Source: Bacillota bacterium | GTDB taxonomy: Bacteria; Bacillota; Clostridia; Christensenellales; Aristaeellaceae | Assembly: GCA_023460055.1 (NCBI GenBank) | Contig: JAEWRJ010000036.1 | Span: forward strand, 1 to 15,549 | Length of the DNA: 15,549 nucleotides | Direction of reading: 5' to 3' | Shown here: positions 1-7,884 of the stretch, one piece after another | Layout: each line of letters begins with the position of its first letter | Numbering within the stretch: position 1 is the first letter of the stretch | Position numbers and translations under genes: made by a program | The notes under the pieces: generated by a model | Database searches by the model: none | What the model saw: the letters and a program-made list of their open reading frames with translations, nothing else | Told to the model about the DNA's origin: nothing

Positions 1-1000
1 ATATCCCCCTGCGCCTGGATACCTGCTCCGCCGCCAGCACGATCAAATCATGCGGCGCGATCTCCAGCAGTGACTGGTAGGCTTTTTGAATGCTGACAGG
101 CGAGACCCGGGTGCCAAGCTTATCCAATACCTCTTTTGCGCCTGTCAGGATCTCGGACTCTTTGATCTTCTGCGCCTCGATTTTTTTGGCGTCACCGCTG
201 CCGCCGCGCCGTTTCAGGCCTTCCAATACGGCGTTCAGGTAGCCAAAAGAGGGCGATGAAGCCTTGACCGTTTCAGCGCAGGCCTGCAGGATCCCGTCCA
301 GGGTAAAGCCCCACTCGGTTGTCCATATTTTATAAAGCTTCAGTTCATCCTCTGTCGGCAGCCGGCGGAAGTTAAAGCGCCGCAGTACGGCGCGCGCTCC
401 GTCATGAACGGCGCGGGAGTGACCCAGGAAATCTTCTGCTTCCTCAGGCGTGGATACACCCGCTTCTTTCATGTCAACGGCCATCGCTTCAGCGCTTTTA
501 AAGGAAAAGTTCCTGCCGCGCGTATCCTTCATATAGTTGAGGAGCATGATCACCGCTTCCTGCGGCAGGCCGATATCGCTTACCCATTCATAAGCGACAG
601 CAATATCTGAAGGACGCACCTTGCGTTCGGAGCCAAACAGGGCGTAAACGGCTTCGTTGAAGCTGATATAGGATGGATCGCTGCCCTCCATGCTGTGGCC
701 GGTCAGGAAGCGCTGGCCCAGATGGTAAAGCCTGTACCTGGGCGGGTCATCGCTGACGCGCTCGATCAGGCGGCGGCGCTCCCAATAGCGCAGGGCCGCT
801 TCGATCTGGGCGACAGTCATATCCAGCGAGAGCGCCATCTCTTCCGGCCCGATCTCTTCTCTGGTGTGCTGGCAATGGTATAAAAGGCTCAGGTAGACCT
901 TCACATGGTCTCCCTTGGCGCCTTGCAGGTATTCGGTGATGAAGAGGTTTTCAACCACCGTCACGCCGAAGGTTTTTAGCTGCTGGTCAGGTTCAAACAT
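1..1000 (-). CDS. DnaD-domain replication protein, 3' end beyond window
   Basis: My translation from the ATG at 1000 gives 333 open residues running off the left edge. Residues about 30-95 resemble a winged-helix DNA-binding segment (RYWERRRLIE). Residues about 215-265 (DELKLYKIWTTEWGF, then ILQACAE and YLNAVLEGL) match the DnaD/DnaB_2 helical domain, whose pattern is a Trp-rich helix followed by an I-x-x-A-C helix and a closing Y-x3-L helix. Family members help load the replicative helicase at oriC or at restarting forks in Firmicutes, and are often followed by a DnaC-like loader; here that would lie outside the window. The start has a good RBS (AGGAAG) and overlaps the stop of the upstream membrane protein gene by 8 bases, so the two are probably translationally coupled. 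The C terminus is not visible. Domain assignment is fairly sure; the exact role (DnaD, DnaB or a phage-type homologue) is open. Confidence 0.85.
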   Translation of the reverse strand, partial: MFEPDQQLKTFGVTVVENLFITEYLQGAKGDHVKVYLSLLYHCQHTREEIGPEEMALSLDMTVAQIEAALRYWERRRLIERVSDDPPRYRLYHLGQRFLTGHSMEGSDPSYISFNEAVYALFGSERKVRPSDIAVAYEWVSDIGLPQEAVIMLLNYMKDTRGRNFSFKSAEAMAVDMKEAGVSTPEEAEDFLGHSRAVHDGARAVLRRFNFRRLPTEDELKLYKIWTTEWGFTLDGILQACAETVKASSPSFGYLNAVLEGLKRRGGSGDAKKIEAQKIKESEILTGAKEVLDKLGTRVSPVSIQKAYQSLLEIAPHDLIVLAAEQVSRRRGI

Positions 1001-1787
1001 CGCTGCTTCCTTTATTGTAGGGTTCTTCCGATCCCCCGGTCTGCGCGGGGGGCAGGGGAGCTGTCCCTGCCTTGCGGCGCTCATGATTGCGGTAAACGCA
1101 AAATACGATCAGGCTGATCAGCACCACCACGGCCATGGTGATCATGGCGGCTCTGTAGTTCTGCCGGCCCAGCATGCTGCCGCCCAGGGCGTTTCCGATC
1201 ATGGAGGGAATGCGGGCTGTGGAGGTCAGGATCAGGTAGCGGGCCAGGGGAATAGGCAGAAGCCCGGCCACATAGGTCATCAGATCCTTGGGTGTGCCGG
1301 GAATCAGAAACAGCACAAAGACCATCAGATCCATCCGTTTCTGCTCTCTGGTCAGCGTCTGTGTCAGCGCAAGGATCTTGTCATCATCCATAAACAGCCT
1401 GACCATGCGCATGCCGAACACGCGGGTCAGCAGGATGACGATCGCGTTGCCGATCGCGGTGCCGATCAAGCACAGCCCCACACCTCCCCAAAGGCCGAAG
1501 GCATAGCCGGCAGCCATTTCTATGGGTGCCCCGGGCACCAGGGCTACGATGATCTGCGCGGTCATGATGCCCACCATGATCAGGTATTTCCATGGGCCCT
1601 GAGCGTCGATCCACAGACGGAAGCTTTCCTTGTTGCGAACGGCATCCATAAGCGGCGGGCCGATCAGGCGGGCCAGGCCCGCCAACAGCAAAAGAACCGC
1701 CAGCACCGATAATACGGCAATGATGAGGCGGTGCTTTTTAAGCTTTGATGTATCCGGGGACTGCGTTGAATCGCTTGCCTTCTTCAC
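993..1787 (-). CDS. TVP38/TMEM64 (DedA-like, VTT domain) membrane protein
   Basis: This 264-residue protein has a short charged N terminus and then about six hydrophobic segments, the first at residues about 21-45 (LIIAVLSVLAVLLLLAGLA). Two family signatures are visible: the ALVPGAPIEMAAGYAFG loop and the later LIPGTPKDLMTYVAGLLP loop, the paired half-helix motifs of the VTT/SNARE-associated domain. Relatives are DedA-superfamily proteins tied to lipid or polyprenyl-phosphate transport and membrane homeostasis; the substrate here cannot be read from sequence. The start is GTG at 1787, supported by AAGGAGT about 6 bases upstream. An ATG two bases further upstream is followed at once by TGA and cannot be used. 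The gene follows the sigma factor by 25 bases and overlaps the DnaD-type gene by 8, placing it in the dnaE operon. Confidence 0.85.
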   Translation of the reverse strand: MKKASDSTQSPDTSKLKKHRLIIAVLSVLAVLLLLAGLARLIGPPLMDAVRNKESFRLWIDAQGPWKYLIMVGIMTAQIIVALVPGAPIEMAAGYAFGLWGGVGLCLIGTAIGNAIVILLTRVFGMRMVRLFMDDDKILALTQTLTREQKRMDLMVFVLFLIPGTPKDLMTYVAGLLPIPLARYLILTSTARIPSMIGNALGGSMLGRQNYRAAMITMAVVVLISLIVFCVYRNHERRKAGTAPLPPAQTGGSEEPYNKGSSDV

Positions 1788-1812
1788 ATATACTCCTTGA
1801 AACCGATAACGC

Positions 1813-2541
1813 CTACCTTGCCATCATTTCCTGCTTCAGCGCTGTCAGCACGCGCCGCTCCATACGGGAGACCTGCATCTGCGTCATGCTCAGCTTCTGC
1901 GCTGTTGCCTGTTGGGATAGGCGGTCACGGTATCGGTAAACGAGCAGGCGCTTTTCGGTATCCGATAAAGTGCGCATAGCCTTTTTGAGATCCTCGCGGG
2001 ACTCGAAGGAATCATAGCCCGTCTCTTCACCGCCCAGCTTGTCAAAGAGCATCAGCCCATTTTCATCAGGCGCGTCAAAGGAGGCGAACTGGGTCTTTTC
2101 ACGCATGGCCTGCACGTCCAGCACCTTTTGAATATCCCAGCCCAGGGCATCAGCCAGCTCATGGACCCGAGGCTCGCGGCGCAATTGCTGGGTGAGCGTT
2201 TCCGTCATCCTGTCCATCTGGATGCCGCGCTCGCGAAGCCCCCTGGGGGAACGGACAAGCTGGGCCTTATCCCGGATATGGTTGCGCAGGGTGCCGATAA
2301 TGCTGGGCGTGACATAGGTGGTAAAGCGCAGGCCGCGGTGCGGATCAAAGCCCTTGAGTGCCGATACCAGAGCGACGGCAGCCACCTGCCTCAAGTCTTC
2401 GGTTTCGATCCCCCTGCCTGAAAAACGCGCAGCAATAGCATGGCACAAGGGAAGCGCCGCCATGGTCGCGGCCTCCAGATTTTCCTCGGTCGGGCTGAGA
2501 GCGTATGCTTTTGCTGTATCGTGTATCAGGTCTGCATTCAT
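1813..2541 (-). CDS. RNA polymerase sigma factor, SigB/SigF/SigG type
   Basis: The 242-residue protein is a group 3 sigma-70 factor. Region 2 spans about residues 33-103, with the core-binding/-10 stretch ALKGFDPHRGLRFTTYVTPS and then GTLRNHIRDKAQLVRSPRG. Region 3 spans about 107-160. Region 4 spans about 190-237, with the helix-turn-helix LSQQATAQKLSMTQMQVSRM, very like the SQMHVSR helix of SigB and SigF. There is no region 1.1. The gene starts 3 bases after the stop of an RsbW/SpoIIAB-like gene, the usual anti-sigma/sigma pairing, and sits in the dnaE operon. No SpoIIAA/RsbV-type anti-anti-sigma gene is visible beside it, unlike the classical spoIIA and sigB operons. Family is certain; whether it serves sporulation, stress or another regulon is not shown. 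Confidence 0.9.
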   Translation of the reverse strand: MNADLIHDTAKAYALSPTEENLEAATMAALPLCHAIAARFSGRGIETEDLRQVAAVALVSALKGFDPHRGLRFTTYVTPSIIGTLRNHIRDKAQLVRSPRGLRERGIQMDRMTETLTQQLRREPRVHELADALGWDIQKVLDVQAMREKTQFASFDAPDENGLMLFDKLGGEETGYDSFESREDLKKAMRTLSDTEKRLLVYRYRDRLSQQATAQKLSMTQMQVSRMERRVLTALKQEMMAR

Positions 2542-2544
2542 ATA

Positions 2545-2925
2545 TTATGCCGCTCCCGCGGGCACTTTCATGTGCACCGAATATATGCCGCAGGAGTCTC
2601 CTTCAAGGTGCACATCGGTAACGAGTGTTCCGATGATCAGATGGGCTACCTCCGGGTCAACGGGCGTGCACATCTGCGAGGCAAAGGCGCGCTCGACACT
2701 CAGGCGTACCAGCAGGGATCCGTCCTTCAGCTCACAGCTGAGCACCAGGTGCTGAATCAGCTGTGACTGATGGGTCAGCAGGTTGAACGCTTCATCGCAG
2801 GCGATGCGCAGATCGTCGATCATGTCGACGGACAGCTTGGCCAGCGTGCCAACGCCGCTGAGCGCTGTGCGCATGACCAGCGCCCATTCATCCTTCGCGG
2901 GCACTGTCAAAGTCATTTTGTTCAT
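2545..2925 (-). CDS. RsbW/SpoIIAB-like anti-sigma factor with weak ATP-binding motifs
   Basis: The 126-residue protein is placed by position and fold. An N-terminal strand (MTLTVPAKDEWALVMRTALS) precedes a helix (MIDDLRIACDEAFNLL, residues about 35-50) corresponding to the N-box helix of HATPase_c anti-sigma kinases. The C-terminal part (HLIIGTLVTDVHLEGDSCG followed by a strand) looks like the end of that domain. RsbW would bind its sigma factor and phosphorylate an antagonist. Here the canonical N-box Asn (four residues after the Glu) seems to be Leu49, and no D-x-G-x-G motif is visible, so ATP binding and kinase activity are doubtful. I chose the ATG at 2925, which overlaps the dnaE stop as ATGA; an in-frame TTG at 2934 is a poorer alternative. 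It is followed after 3 bases by the sigma gene, its likely target. Confidence 0.75.
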   Translation of the reverse strand: MNKMTLTVPAKDEWALVMRTALSGVGTLAKLSVDMIDDLRIACDEAFNLLTHQSQLIQHLVLSCELKDGSLLVRLSVERAFASQMCTPVDPEVAHLIIGTLVTDVHLEGDSCGIYSVHMKVPAGAA

Positions 2926-5900
2926 TCGTTCCAAACCACCTTCATGTTTTCAGCGGGCAGACAGCCAAGCAGGTTTGCCTTCGCGTCGTCCGCGTCATTG
3001 CACCACCAGCTCATGGGAGCCAGCAGCGTCACGCCCTCATCGGGCAGGTTCAGGTAGACGGGCACATCGCCGCGCATTTTGCGCAGCTTTTCCTCGCAAT
3101 CCTGCATTTGACTCCGTTTCAGCCTCAAGTATAACTTGACAGGGGATTGTTTTGCAAGGGCCGCGGGGTCTTTTGGCGGCTCTTTTTCCCGCCCGGGGGT
3201 TTCAAGAGGCACGACAACATCTGCCGTTAACTTGATATCCTCATCCTCCCGGATGCTCAGGCGGCCCTTGACCAGCACAGCCATATCTTCCTTGAGCTCA
3301 TGGCCGAACCTTTCCCAGACTGCCGGGAAAAGGATGCATTCGACCTGCCCGGTCAGATCCTCCAGGATGATGAAGCCCATCATGCTGCCTTTTTTAGTCG
3401 ATTTGGGGCGAACGGATACGATCATGCCGCCCATTTTGACCTGCATGCCGTCTTCCGGCAGGCCGGCATCCTCCCGCTGGGCAAGCTCCGACAAGAAGGC
3501 TGTGTTGTGGGGCAAACGGTCAAGCACCTGGGCGTATTCATCCAGCGGATGACCGGAGATATATACACCCGTCAGCTCTTTTTCAAGGGCGAGCATGGCG
3601 TGGCGCGGATAATCCTTGATGTCGGGATAGGCGGGACGATCCTGGCCGGCTGATTTGACCCCCGTATCAAACAGCGAAACCTGGCCCGCGATGTTTGAGC
3701 GCTTCATGGCGCTGCCCGCGTCCATGACATTTTCATATACCTGGGCGCACTGCACCCGGTTGCCGCCAAGACCGTCAAAGCATCCGGCCTTGATCAGGCT
3801 GTCCACCGCCTTTTTATTGACCTGTTCGGTGTTGATACGCCTGCAAAAATCAAATATGTCGCGGTAAGGGCCCCGTGCCTCGCGCTCCCTGACGATGCTC
3901 TGCACGGCCTTTTCGCCGATCGACTTGATGGCGGCCATGCCAAACAGAATGATCTTCTTCCCCTGATCATCTTTGGTGACGGTAAACCCGGCCAGTGACT
4001 TGTTGATGCTGGGCGGGGCGACCCTGATGCCGTTTTTGCGGCAGTAGTGGATATAGTTGGCGACAGCGGTGGACGAGCCCAGGAAAGAGTTCATCATCGC
4101 GGCCATGAACTCGGCCGGATAGTGCACCTTCAGCCAGGCAGTCTGCACGGCGTTGACCGCGTAGGCCGCGGCGTGCGATTTGTTGAAGGCGTAGCTGGCA
4201 AAGGATGCCATTTCATCAAATATGCGGCTGGCCGCGTCCGGGTCGACGCCGTTTTTGACCGCCCCCGGCACCCCTTCCTGTTGGGATCCCCAGATGAATA
4301 CCTGCCGTTCCTTTTCCATCACATCATGCTTTTTCTTGGACATGGCGCGGCGCACCAGATCGCTTCTGGCATAGCTGTAGCCTGCCAGGTCGCGTACGAT
4401 CTGCATCACCTGTTCCTGATAGACCATGCAGCCGTAAGTCACGTCGAGGATGGGGGCCAGCTTCGGGGTGTGGTAGACGATCGTATCCGGGCGATGCTTG
4501 CCCTGGATGTAGCGCGGGATGGAGTCCATCGGACCCGGCCGGTACAGGGAGATGGCGGCAATGATATCCTCGAAGTTTTCCGGCTTCATGCTGGTTAAAA
4601 AGGCGCGCATGCCGCCGCTTTCAAGCTGGAACACGCCGTCCGTATCGCCTGCGGATATCATGCGGTATACCTCGGGGTCATCCATCGAAATATCCTCTAC
4701 ATCCATATGGATGCCCTGGCCGGCCAGTATTTCCAGCGTCTGCTGGATGACCGTCAGGGTGCGCAGGCCCAGAAAGTCCATTTTCAGCAGACCCAGCTTC
4801 TCTATGATGCCCATGGGATACTGTGTCGTAATGATATCGTCATTGGTCTGCAGGGGCACATAATCGGTCGCGGGCCTGCGCGTGATCAGCACGCCCGCGG
4901 CGTGGGTGCCCGCGTGACGCGGCATGCCCTCCAGCAGCAGGGCTGTGTCGATCAGACGCCTGATCCTTGGGTCGGTATCGTAGCTGTTTTTCAGATCCGG
5001 GTTGACGCGCATCGCCCGATCCAGTGTAATGTCCAGCTCCCGCGGGATCATCTTGGCGATCCTGTCGGTCTCCTGGTAAGTGTAGCCAAGCACGCGGCCG
5101 ACATCGCGCACCACGCCCCTGGCAGCCATGGTGCCGAAGGTGATGATCTGCGACACATGGTCGCTGCCGTATTTGCGGGCTACATAGTCGATCACTTCCT
5201 GGCGTCGCTCATAGCAAAAATCAATATCAATATCCGGCATGGAGATGCGCTCGGGGTTTAAGAAGCGCTCAAACAGCAGATTGTATTTGATGGGATCGAC
5301 CTGCGTAATATTCAGGCAGTAGGCCACGATGCTGGACACACCGCTGCCGCGGCCCGGGCCGACGGCGATGCCGTGATCCTTGGCGTACTTGACAAAATCC
5401 CATACGATAAGGAAGTAGTCCACATAGCCCATGCTGACGATGGTGTCGATTTCAAAGTCAAGCCGCTGCCGTGCCTCTGCGGAGTGATCGGGGTAGCGCC
5501 TGTCAAAGCCCTCTGCAAGCAGCCGGCGGAACAGCGCTTCTGAGCCTTCCCCGCCGCTGGGGTACTGGGGCAGGTGGGTGCTTGAAAAGTCAAAGTCAAC
5601 TTTGCACCGCCGCGCGATCTCCTCTGTGCGGCTGATGGCGTCGTGCATATCGGGGAAGAGGGCGCGCATCTGTTCTTCTGACTTGAAATACAGTTCCTGC
5701 GTTTCCATGCGCATGCGGTTTTGATCTTCCAGGGTCTTGCCTGTCTGTATGCACATCAGCACTTCCTGGGCGGCCGCGTCGTCCTTCGCCAGATAATGGC
5801 AATCGTTGGTAACCACCATCGGGATGCCGGTTTCCAGGCTCAGGCGGATCAGGCGGGGCAGAACTGTCTTTTCATCGCGCAGCCCATGGTCCATCAGCTC

Positions 5901-6410
5901 AATGAAATAGTTGTTCTCGCCCATCATATCACGCATCATCAGAGCATGTTCACGCGCGTCATCGTAGCGGCCTTGGAGCAAAAGGCCCGGCAGTTCTCCC
6001 GACAGGCAGGCGGACAGGGCGATCAGGCCCTCATGATGCTCCTTGAGCAGCTTGTAATCGATGCGCGGCTTGTAGTAAAAGCCCCGTATGAAGCTTTCGC
6101 TGACAAGCTTCAACAGGTTTTGGTAGCCTGTATTGTTTTCGCACAGCAGGATCAGATGGCTGTATTCGCGTGAAAAACTCCGCTTGTCTTCCATGTCCGG
6201 GCAGATATACACCTCGCAGCCGATGACGGGGCGGATGCCCTGCGCCTGGCAGGCCAGGTGAAAATCGACCGCGCCGTACATGACGCCGTGGTCGGTGACG
6301 GCGCAGGAACTCATGCCAAGCGCCTTGACGCGCTTGACCAGATCCTTGATGCGGCAGGCTCCATCCAGAAGAGAATATTCGGTGTGTACGTGCAGATGCG
6401 CAAATGCCAT
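2922..6410 (-). CDS. dnaE: DNA polymerase III alpha subunit
   Basis: This 1162-residue C-family polymerase has the full DnaE layout. The PHP domain is at about 1-270, with HLHVHTEYSLLDG, VTDHG and TNDCHYL motifs largely kept. The palm holds GPGRGSG (351-357), the catalytic pair in PDIDIDF (Asp393, Asp395) and the third acidic residue in KMDFLGLRTLTVI (Asp545). The fingers and beta-binding region include YQEQVMQIVRDLAGYS and ASYAFNKSHAAAYA. An OB-fold region near 970-1050 contains GFIILEDLTGQVECILFP. Length and motif order match DnaE rather than PolC, which would carry an exonuclease insertion. It replicates the chromosome, as main or second replicase depending on whether polC exists. The ATG at 6410 has AAGGAGG 5 bases upstream and a consensus promoter at 6434-6462. 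Its 3' end overlaps the anti-sigma gene by 4 bases. Its 5' end has a partial second copy at 7885-8050. Confidence 0.97.
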   Translation of the reverse strand: MAFAHLHVHTEYSLLDGACRIKDLVKRVKALGMSSCAVTDHGVMYGAVDFHLACQAQGIRPVIGCEVYICPDMEDKRSFSREYSHLILLCENNTGYQNLLKLVSESFIRGFYYKPRIDYKLLKEHHEGLIALSACLSGELPGLLLQGRYDDAREHALMMRDMMGENNYFIELMDHGLRDEKTVLPRLIRLSLETGIPMVVTNDCHYLAKDDAAAQEVLMCIQTGKTLEDQNRMRMETQELYFKSEEQMRALFPDMHDAISRTEEIARRCKVDFDFSSTHLPQYPSGGEGSEALFRRLLAEGFDRRYPDHSAEARQRLDFEIDTIVSMGYVDYFLIVWDFVKYAKDHGIAVGPGRGSGVSSIVAYCLNITQVDPIKYNLLFERFLNPERISMPDIDIDFCYERRQEVIDYVARKYGSDHVSQIITFGTMAARGVVRDVGRVLGYTYQETDRIAKMIPRELDITLDRAMRVNPDLKNSYDTDPRIRRLIDTALLLEGMPRHAGTHAAGVLITRRPATDYVPLQTNDDIITTQYPMGIIEKLGLLKMDFLGLRTLTVIQQTLEILAGQGIHMDVEDISMDDPEVYRMISAGDTDGVFQLESGGMRAFLTSMKPENFEDIIAAISLYRPGPMDSIPRYIQGKHRPDTIVYHTPKLAPILDVTYGCMVYQEQVMQIVRDLAGYSYARSDLVRRAMSKKKHDVMEKERQVFIWGSQQEGVPGAVKNGVDPDAASRIFDEMASFASYAFNKSHAAAYAVNAVQTAWLKVHYPAEFMAAMMNSFLGSSTAVANYIHYCRKNGIRVAPPSINKSLAGFTVTKDDQGKKIILFGMAAIKSIGEKAVQSIVREREARGPYRDIFDFCRRINTEQVNKKAVDSLIKAGCFDGLGGNRVQCAQVYENVMDAGSAMKRSNIAGQVSLFDTGVKSAGQDRPAYPDIKDYPRHAMLALEKELTGVYISGHPLDEYAQVLDRLPHNTAFLSELAQREDAGLPEDGMQVKMGGMIVSVRPKSTKKGSMMGFIILEDLTGQVECILFPAVWERFGHELKEDMAVLVKGRLSIREDEDIKLTADVVVPLETPGREKEPPKDPAALAKQSPVKLYLRLKRSQMQDCEEKLRKMRGDVPVYLNLPDEGVTLLAPMSWWCNDADDAKANLLGCLPAENMKVVWNE

Positions 6411-6433
6411 GTCGTCCTCCTTGGAATGGATCG

Positions 6434-6462
6434 ATTATATAACATTTGCGGTGTTGTTTCAA
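6434..6462 (-). promoter_or_regulatory. dnaE promoter (sigma-A type)
   Basis: On the minus strand, TTGAAA (6457-6462) is separated by exactly 17 bases from TATAAT (6434-6439), 24 bases before the dnaE ATG. The -10 is perfect and the -35 differs from consensus at one base. The stop codon of the upstream truncated gene lies only 3 bases beyond the -35, so this promoter sits directly at the cassette border. The duplicated copy (8018-8046) has the decayed form GTGAAA-N17-TATATT. Confidence 0.85.
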
Positions 6463-6465
6463 AGT

Positions 6466-6855
6466 TTAATACTTTGCTGTTATTATACCTTCATCAATTT
6501 CGCATAAAGTATCGCATAGCTCATCAATATCTTGTTGGCTATGCGTTGTCAGCAGCGTAAGGGATGAAGAGCCGCGCCCGTACAAAGCCTGTCCATCGCT
6601 GAGCAATCCCCAAATCTTACCCATAAAGTCTTCGGCCGGGGCGATCTTTTCCTCAGACCCCTTGACGGACAGCGCGTACAGCCCGCTCTCGCGCAAAACA
6701 TAGAGCCTGCCGCCGGCATTGGCCGCGGACATCGCGTAATCGTCTTCGTAAAAGACGGTGCGCGTCTCGTACCCGCCCTCCCGCGCTTGCGCAACAGCGC
6801 ATGGCAGGATGACAGCGAGTAACAGCAGGAGGATTGAGACCGCTTTCTTCATCAT
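6466..6855 (-). CDS. Short secreted protein, probably a truncated beta-propeller N terminus
   Basis: The 129-residue product has a clear Sec signal peptide (MMKKAVSILLLLLAVILPC, cleavage probably after AVAQA). The mature part (GGRLYVLRESGLYALSVKG, then GKIWGLLSDGQALYG) reads like the first blade of a beta-propeller. About 30 residues later it ends in a different, acidic stretch (DELCDTLCEIDEGIITAKY), too short for a propeller. I chose the ATG at 6855, which overlaps the upstream stop as ATGA; the open frame continues to 6876. It is coupled to the secreted protein gene before it. Its stop abuts the dnaE -35 box, which supports truncation by the rearrangement that duplicated the dnaE 5' end. 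It may be non-functional or a surviving small secreted protein. The propeller idea is an inference from the one visible blade. Confidence 0.6.
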   Translation of the reverse strand: MMKKAVSILLLLLAVILPCAVAQAREGGYETRTVFYEDDYAMSAANAGGRLYVLRESGLYALSVKGSEEKIAPAEDFMGKIWGLLSDGQALYGRGSSSLTLLTTHSQQDIDELCDTLCEIDEGIITAKY

Positions 6856-7769
6856 GGTGTTCCATCCCATTTCCATAGAATGAATTCAAGATCAGCGTAT
6901 TTCGTTGGCGGGGTGTCAATATATATATCGCCAACTTGGCTGCCGGTCTGCGCGTCAATACGGACATTGACATTATAGGGAAGCGCTTTTCCAAATATCC
7001 TGTCTTCTTCCTTTGCTTCCTTATCATAGTCAAAACTATATGACTTCCCGGAGTAAAGTGCTTCGAGATGACCTACAGAACTGGCAAGGCTGTATACGAA
7101 TTGGTACACGGGGCGGTCGCTTCCGGAGGGGACATGATATACCTCGAGCCCTATGCGGATATGATTAAGCATCTCCTGCGTCCAACCGGGAGATGCCAGG
7201 ATGGACGCTTCAGCTTTCTTTTTCGCGTCCTCATAGGATATGTCGTCGGGCGAAGGCAGACAAATATCGTGATTGATCAGGTTCAGCAAGTGGATGGCGA
7301 TACCCGGGCTATCAAAATTTGCCCGCTCCTCATCACTCATATCGCGCAGAATGGGCTTCCATTTTTGAGCCAATTCGTAGACTGCCTGATAACTCCTTTG
7401 CGCGGAGAGCAGCTCATCGTGCAGCTTGCTATAAAGCGGAATTTTCATAGGACCGTCCACCCGCTTTAACTTACCATCCTTTGTCATTGTGACCCAAATT
7501 TGACCGTCCGTTGACGGGTCGGCATCACGGATGAGGAAGCTGTAAGACAGACCTCCCTCGCTGTCATCGCCGCCTGACACCTTCAGATCAAGCGATTCTT
7601 TCGCATACCCAAGTTCATTCTTTGCGTATTGATATGCGAGGTTTTCCAGCTCCGCTTTGCTGAGCGCGGCGAGGGCTGTCGGTGAGGTGGATAGCAGAAT
7701 CACCAAGACTAAGACGAGCAGGGTGAGAGATTTTCCCGCGTGCTTGAGAATGGTTTGCATGGATTTCAT
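6852..7769 (-). CDS. Secreted protein with two PepSY/YcdB-like modules
   Basis: The 305-residue protein starts with a long Sec signal peptide (residues 1-34, ending PTALA). I see two loosely similar halves. Near 36-110 a helix (AELENLAYQYAKNELGY) is followed by strands (LSYSFLIRD, GQIWVTMTKDGKLKRVDG). Near 180-280 a second helix (SYEDAKKKAEASIL) is followed by VYQFVYS and the strand NVNVRIDAQTGSQVGDIYID. Helix-strand modules ending in an I-D-A-x-T-G turn resemble PepSY or YcdB-type domains, which often act as secreted inhibitors or modulators of proteases and cell-wall enzymes. This is a fold-level guess, not a recognised family. AGGAGG lies 8 bases before the ATG. Transcription is probably from the block at 7795-7882, which resembles the promoter of the Agr-type operon. 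It overlaps the next gene by 4 bases. Confidence 0.7.
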   Translation of the reverse strand: MKSMQTILKHAGKSLTLLVLVLVILLSTSPTALAALSKAELENLAYQYAKNELGYAKESLDLKVSGGDDSEGGLSYSFLIRDADPSTDGQIWVTMTKDGKLKRVDGPMKIPLYSKLHDELLSAQRSYQAVYELAQKWKPILRDMSDEERANFDSPGIAIHLLNLINHDICLPSPDDISYEDAKKKAEASILASPGWTQEMLNHIRIGLEVYHVPSGSDRPVYQFVYSLASSVGHLEALYSGKSYSFDYDKEAKEEDRIFGKALPYNVNVRIDAQTGSQVGDIYIDTPPTKYADLEFILWKWDGTP

Positions 7770-7794
7770 GTGCTATTCCTCCTTTTTCAGTCCT

Positions 7795-7882
7795 CACAAT
7801 ACAAAGATAGCATATCCCGCGCGGGATGCAATAAGATGGGGCCGGCGAATTGTAACAAATCAAATGAAAAATACAATTGTCA
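7795..7882 (-). promoter_or_regulatory. Agr-type promoter block, copy A
   Basis: About 88 bases here match 15225-15313 upstream of the response regulator gene at roughly 80% by eye. On the minus strand the order is TGACAATTG, then a near-perfect 15-base palindrome (7847-7861, one mismatch against GAATTGTAACAATTC), then TTGCAT (7826-7831), 16 bases, and TATCTT (7804-7809) with a TGC extended -10. The spacer holds the perfect palindrome ATCCCGCGCGGGAT, which copy B lacks. It lies directly before the secreted-protein gene. Operator function is inferred from conservation and position. Confidence 0.6.
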
Positions 7883-7884
7883 AT

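Noticed and set aside
915..1712. Long plus-strand open frame of 265 codons
   Set aside because: It lies antisense to the TVP38-like gene, which has real family motifs; the product is His/Gln-rich low-complexity sequence typical of a shadow frame.
4047..6173. Plus-strand open frames of 150-184 codons inside dnaE
   Set aside because: All are opposite a clearly functional polymerase gene, have no supporting RBS or family motifs, and share the His/Gly-rich look of antisense frames in GC-rich genes.
6467..7884. Insertion sequence or transposon as the source of the cassette
   Set aside because: No transposase, terminal inverted repeats or short target duplication is visible; the long dnaE direct repeats point to homologous recombination instead.
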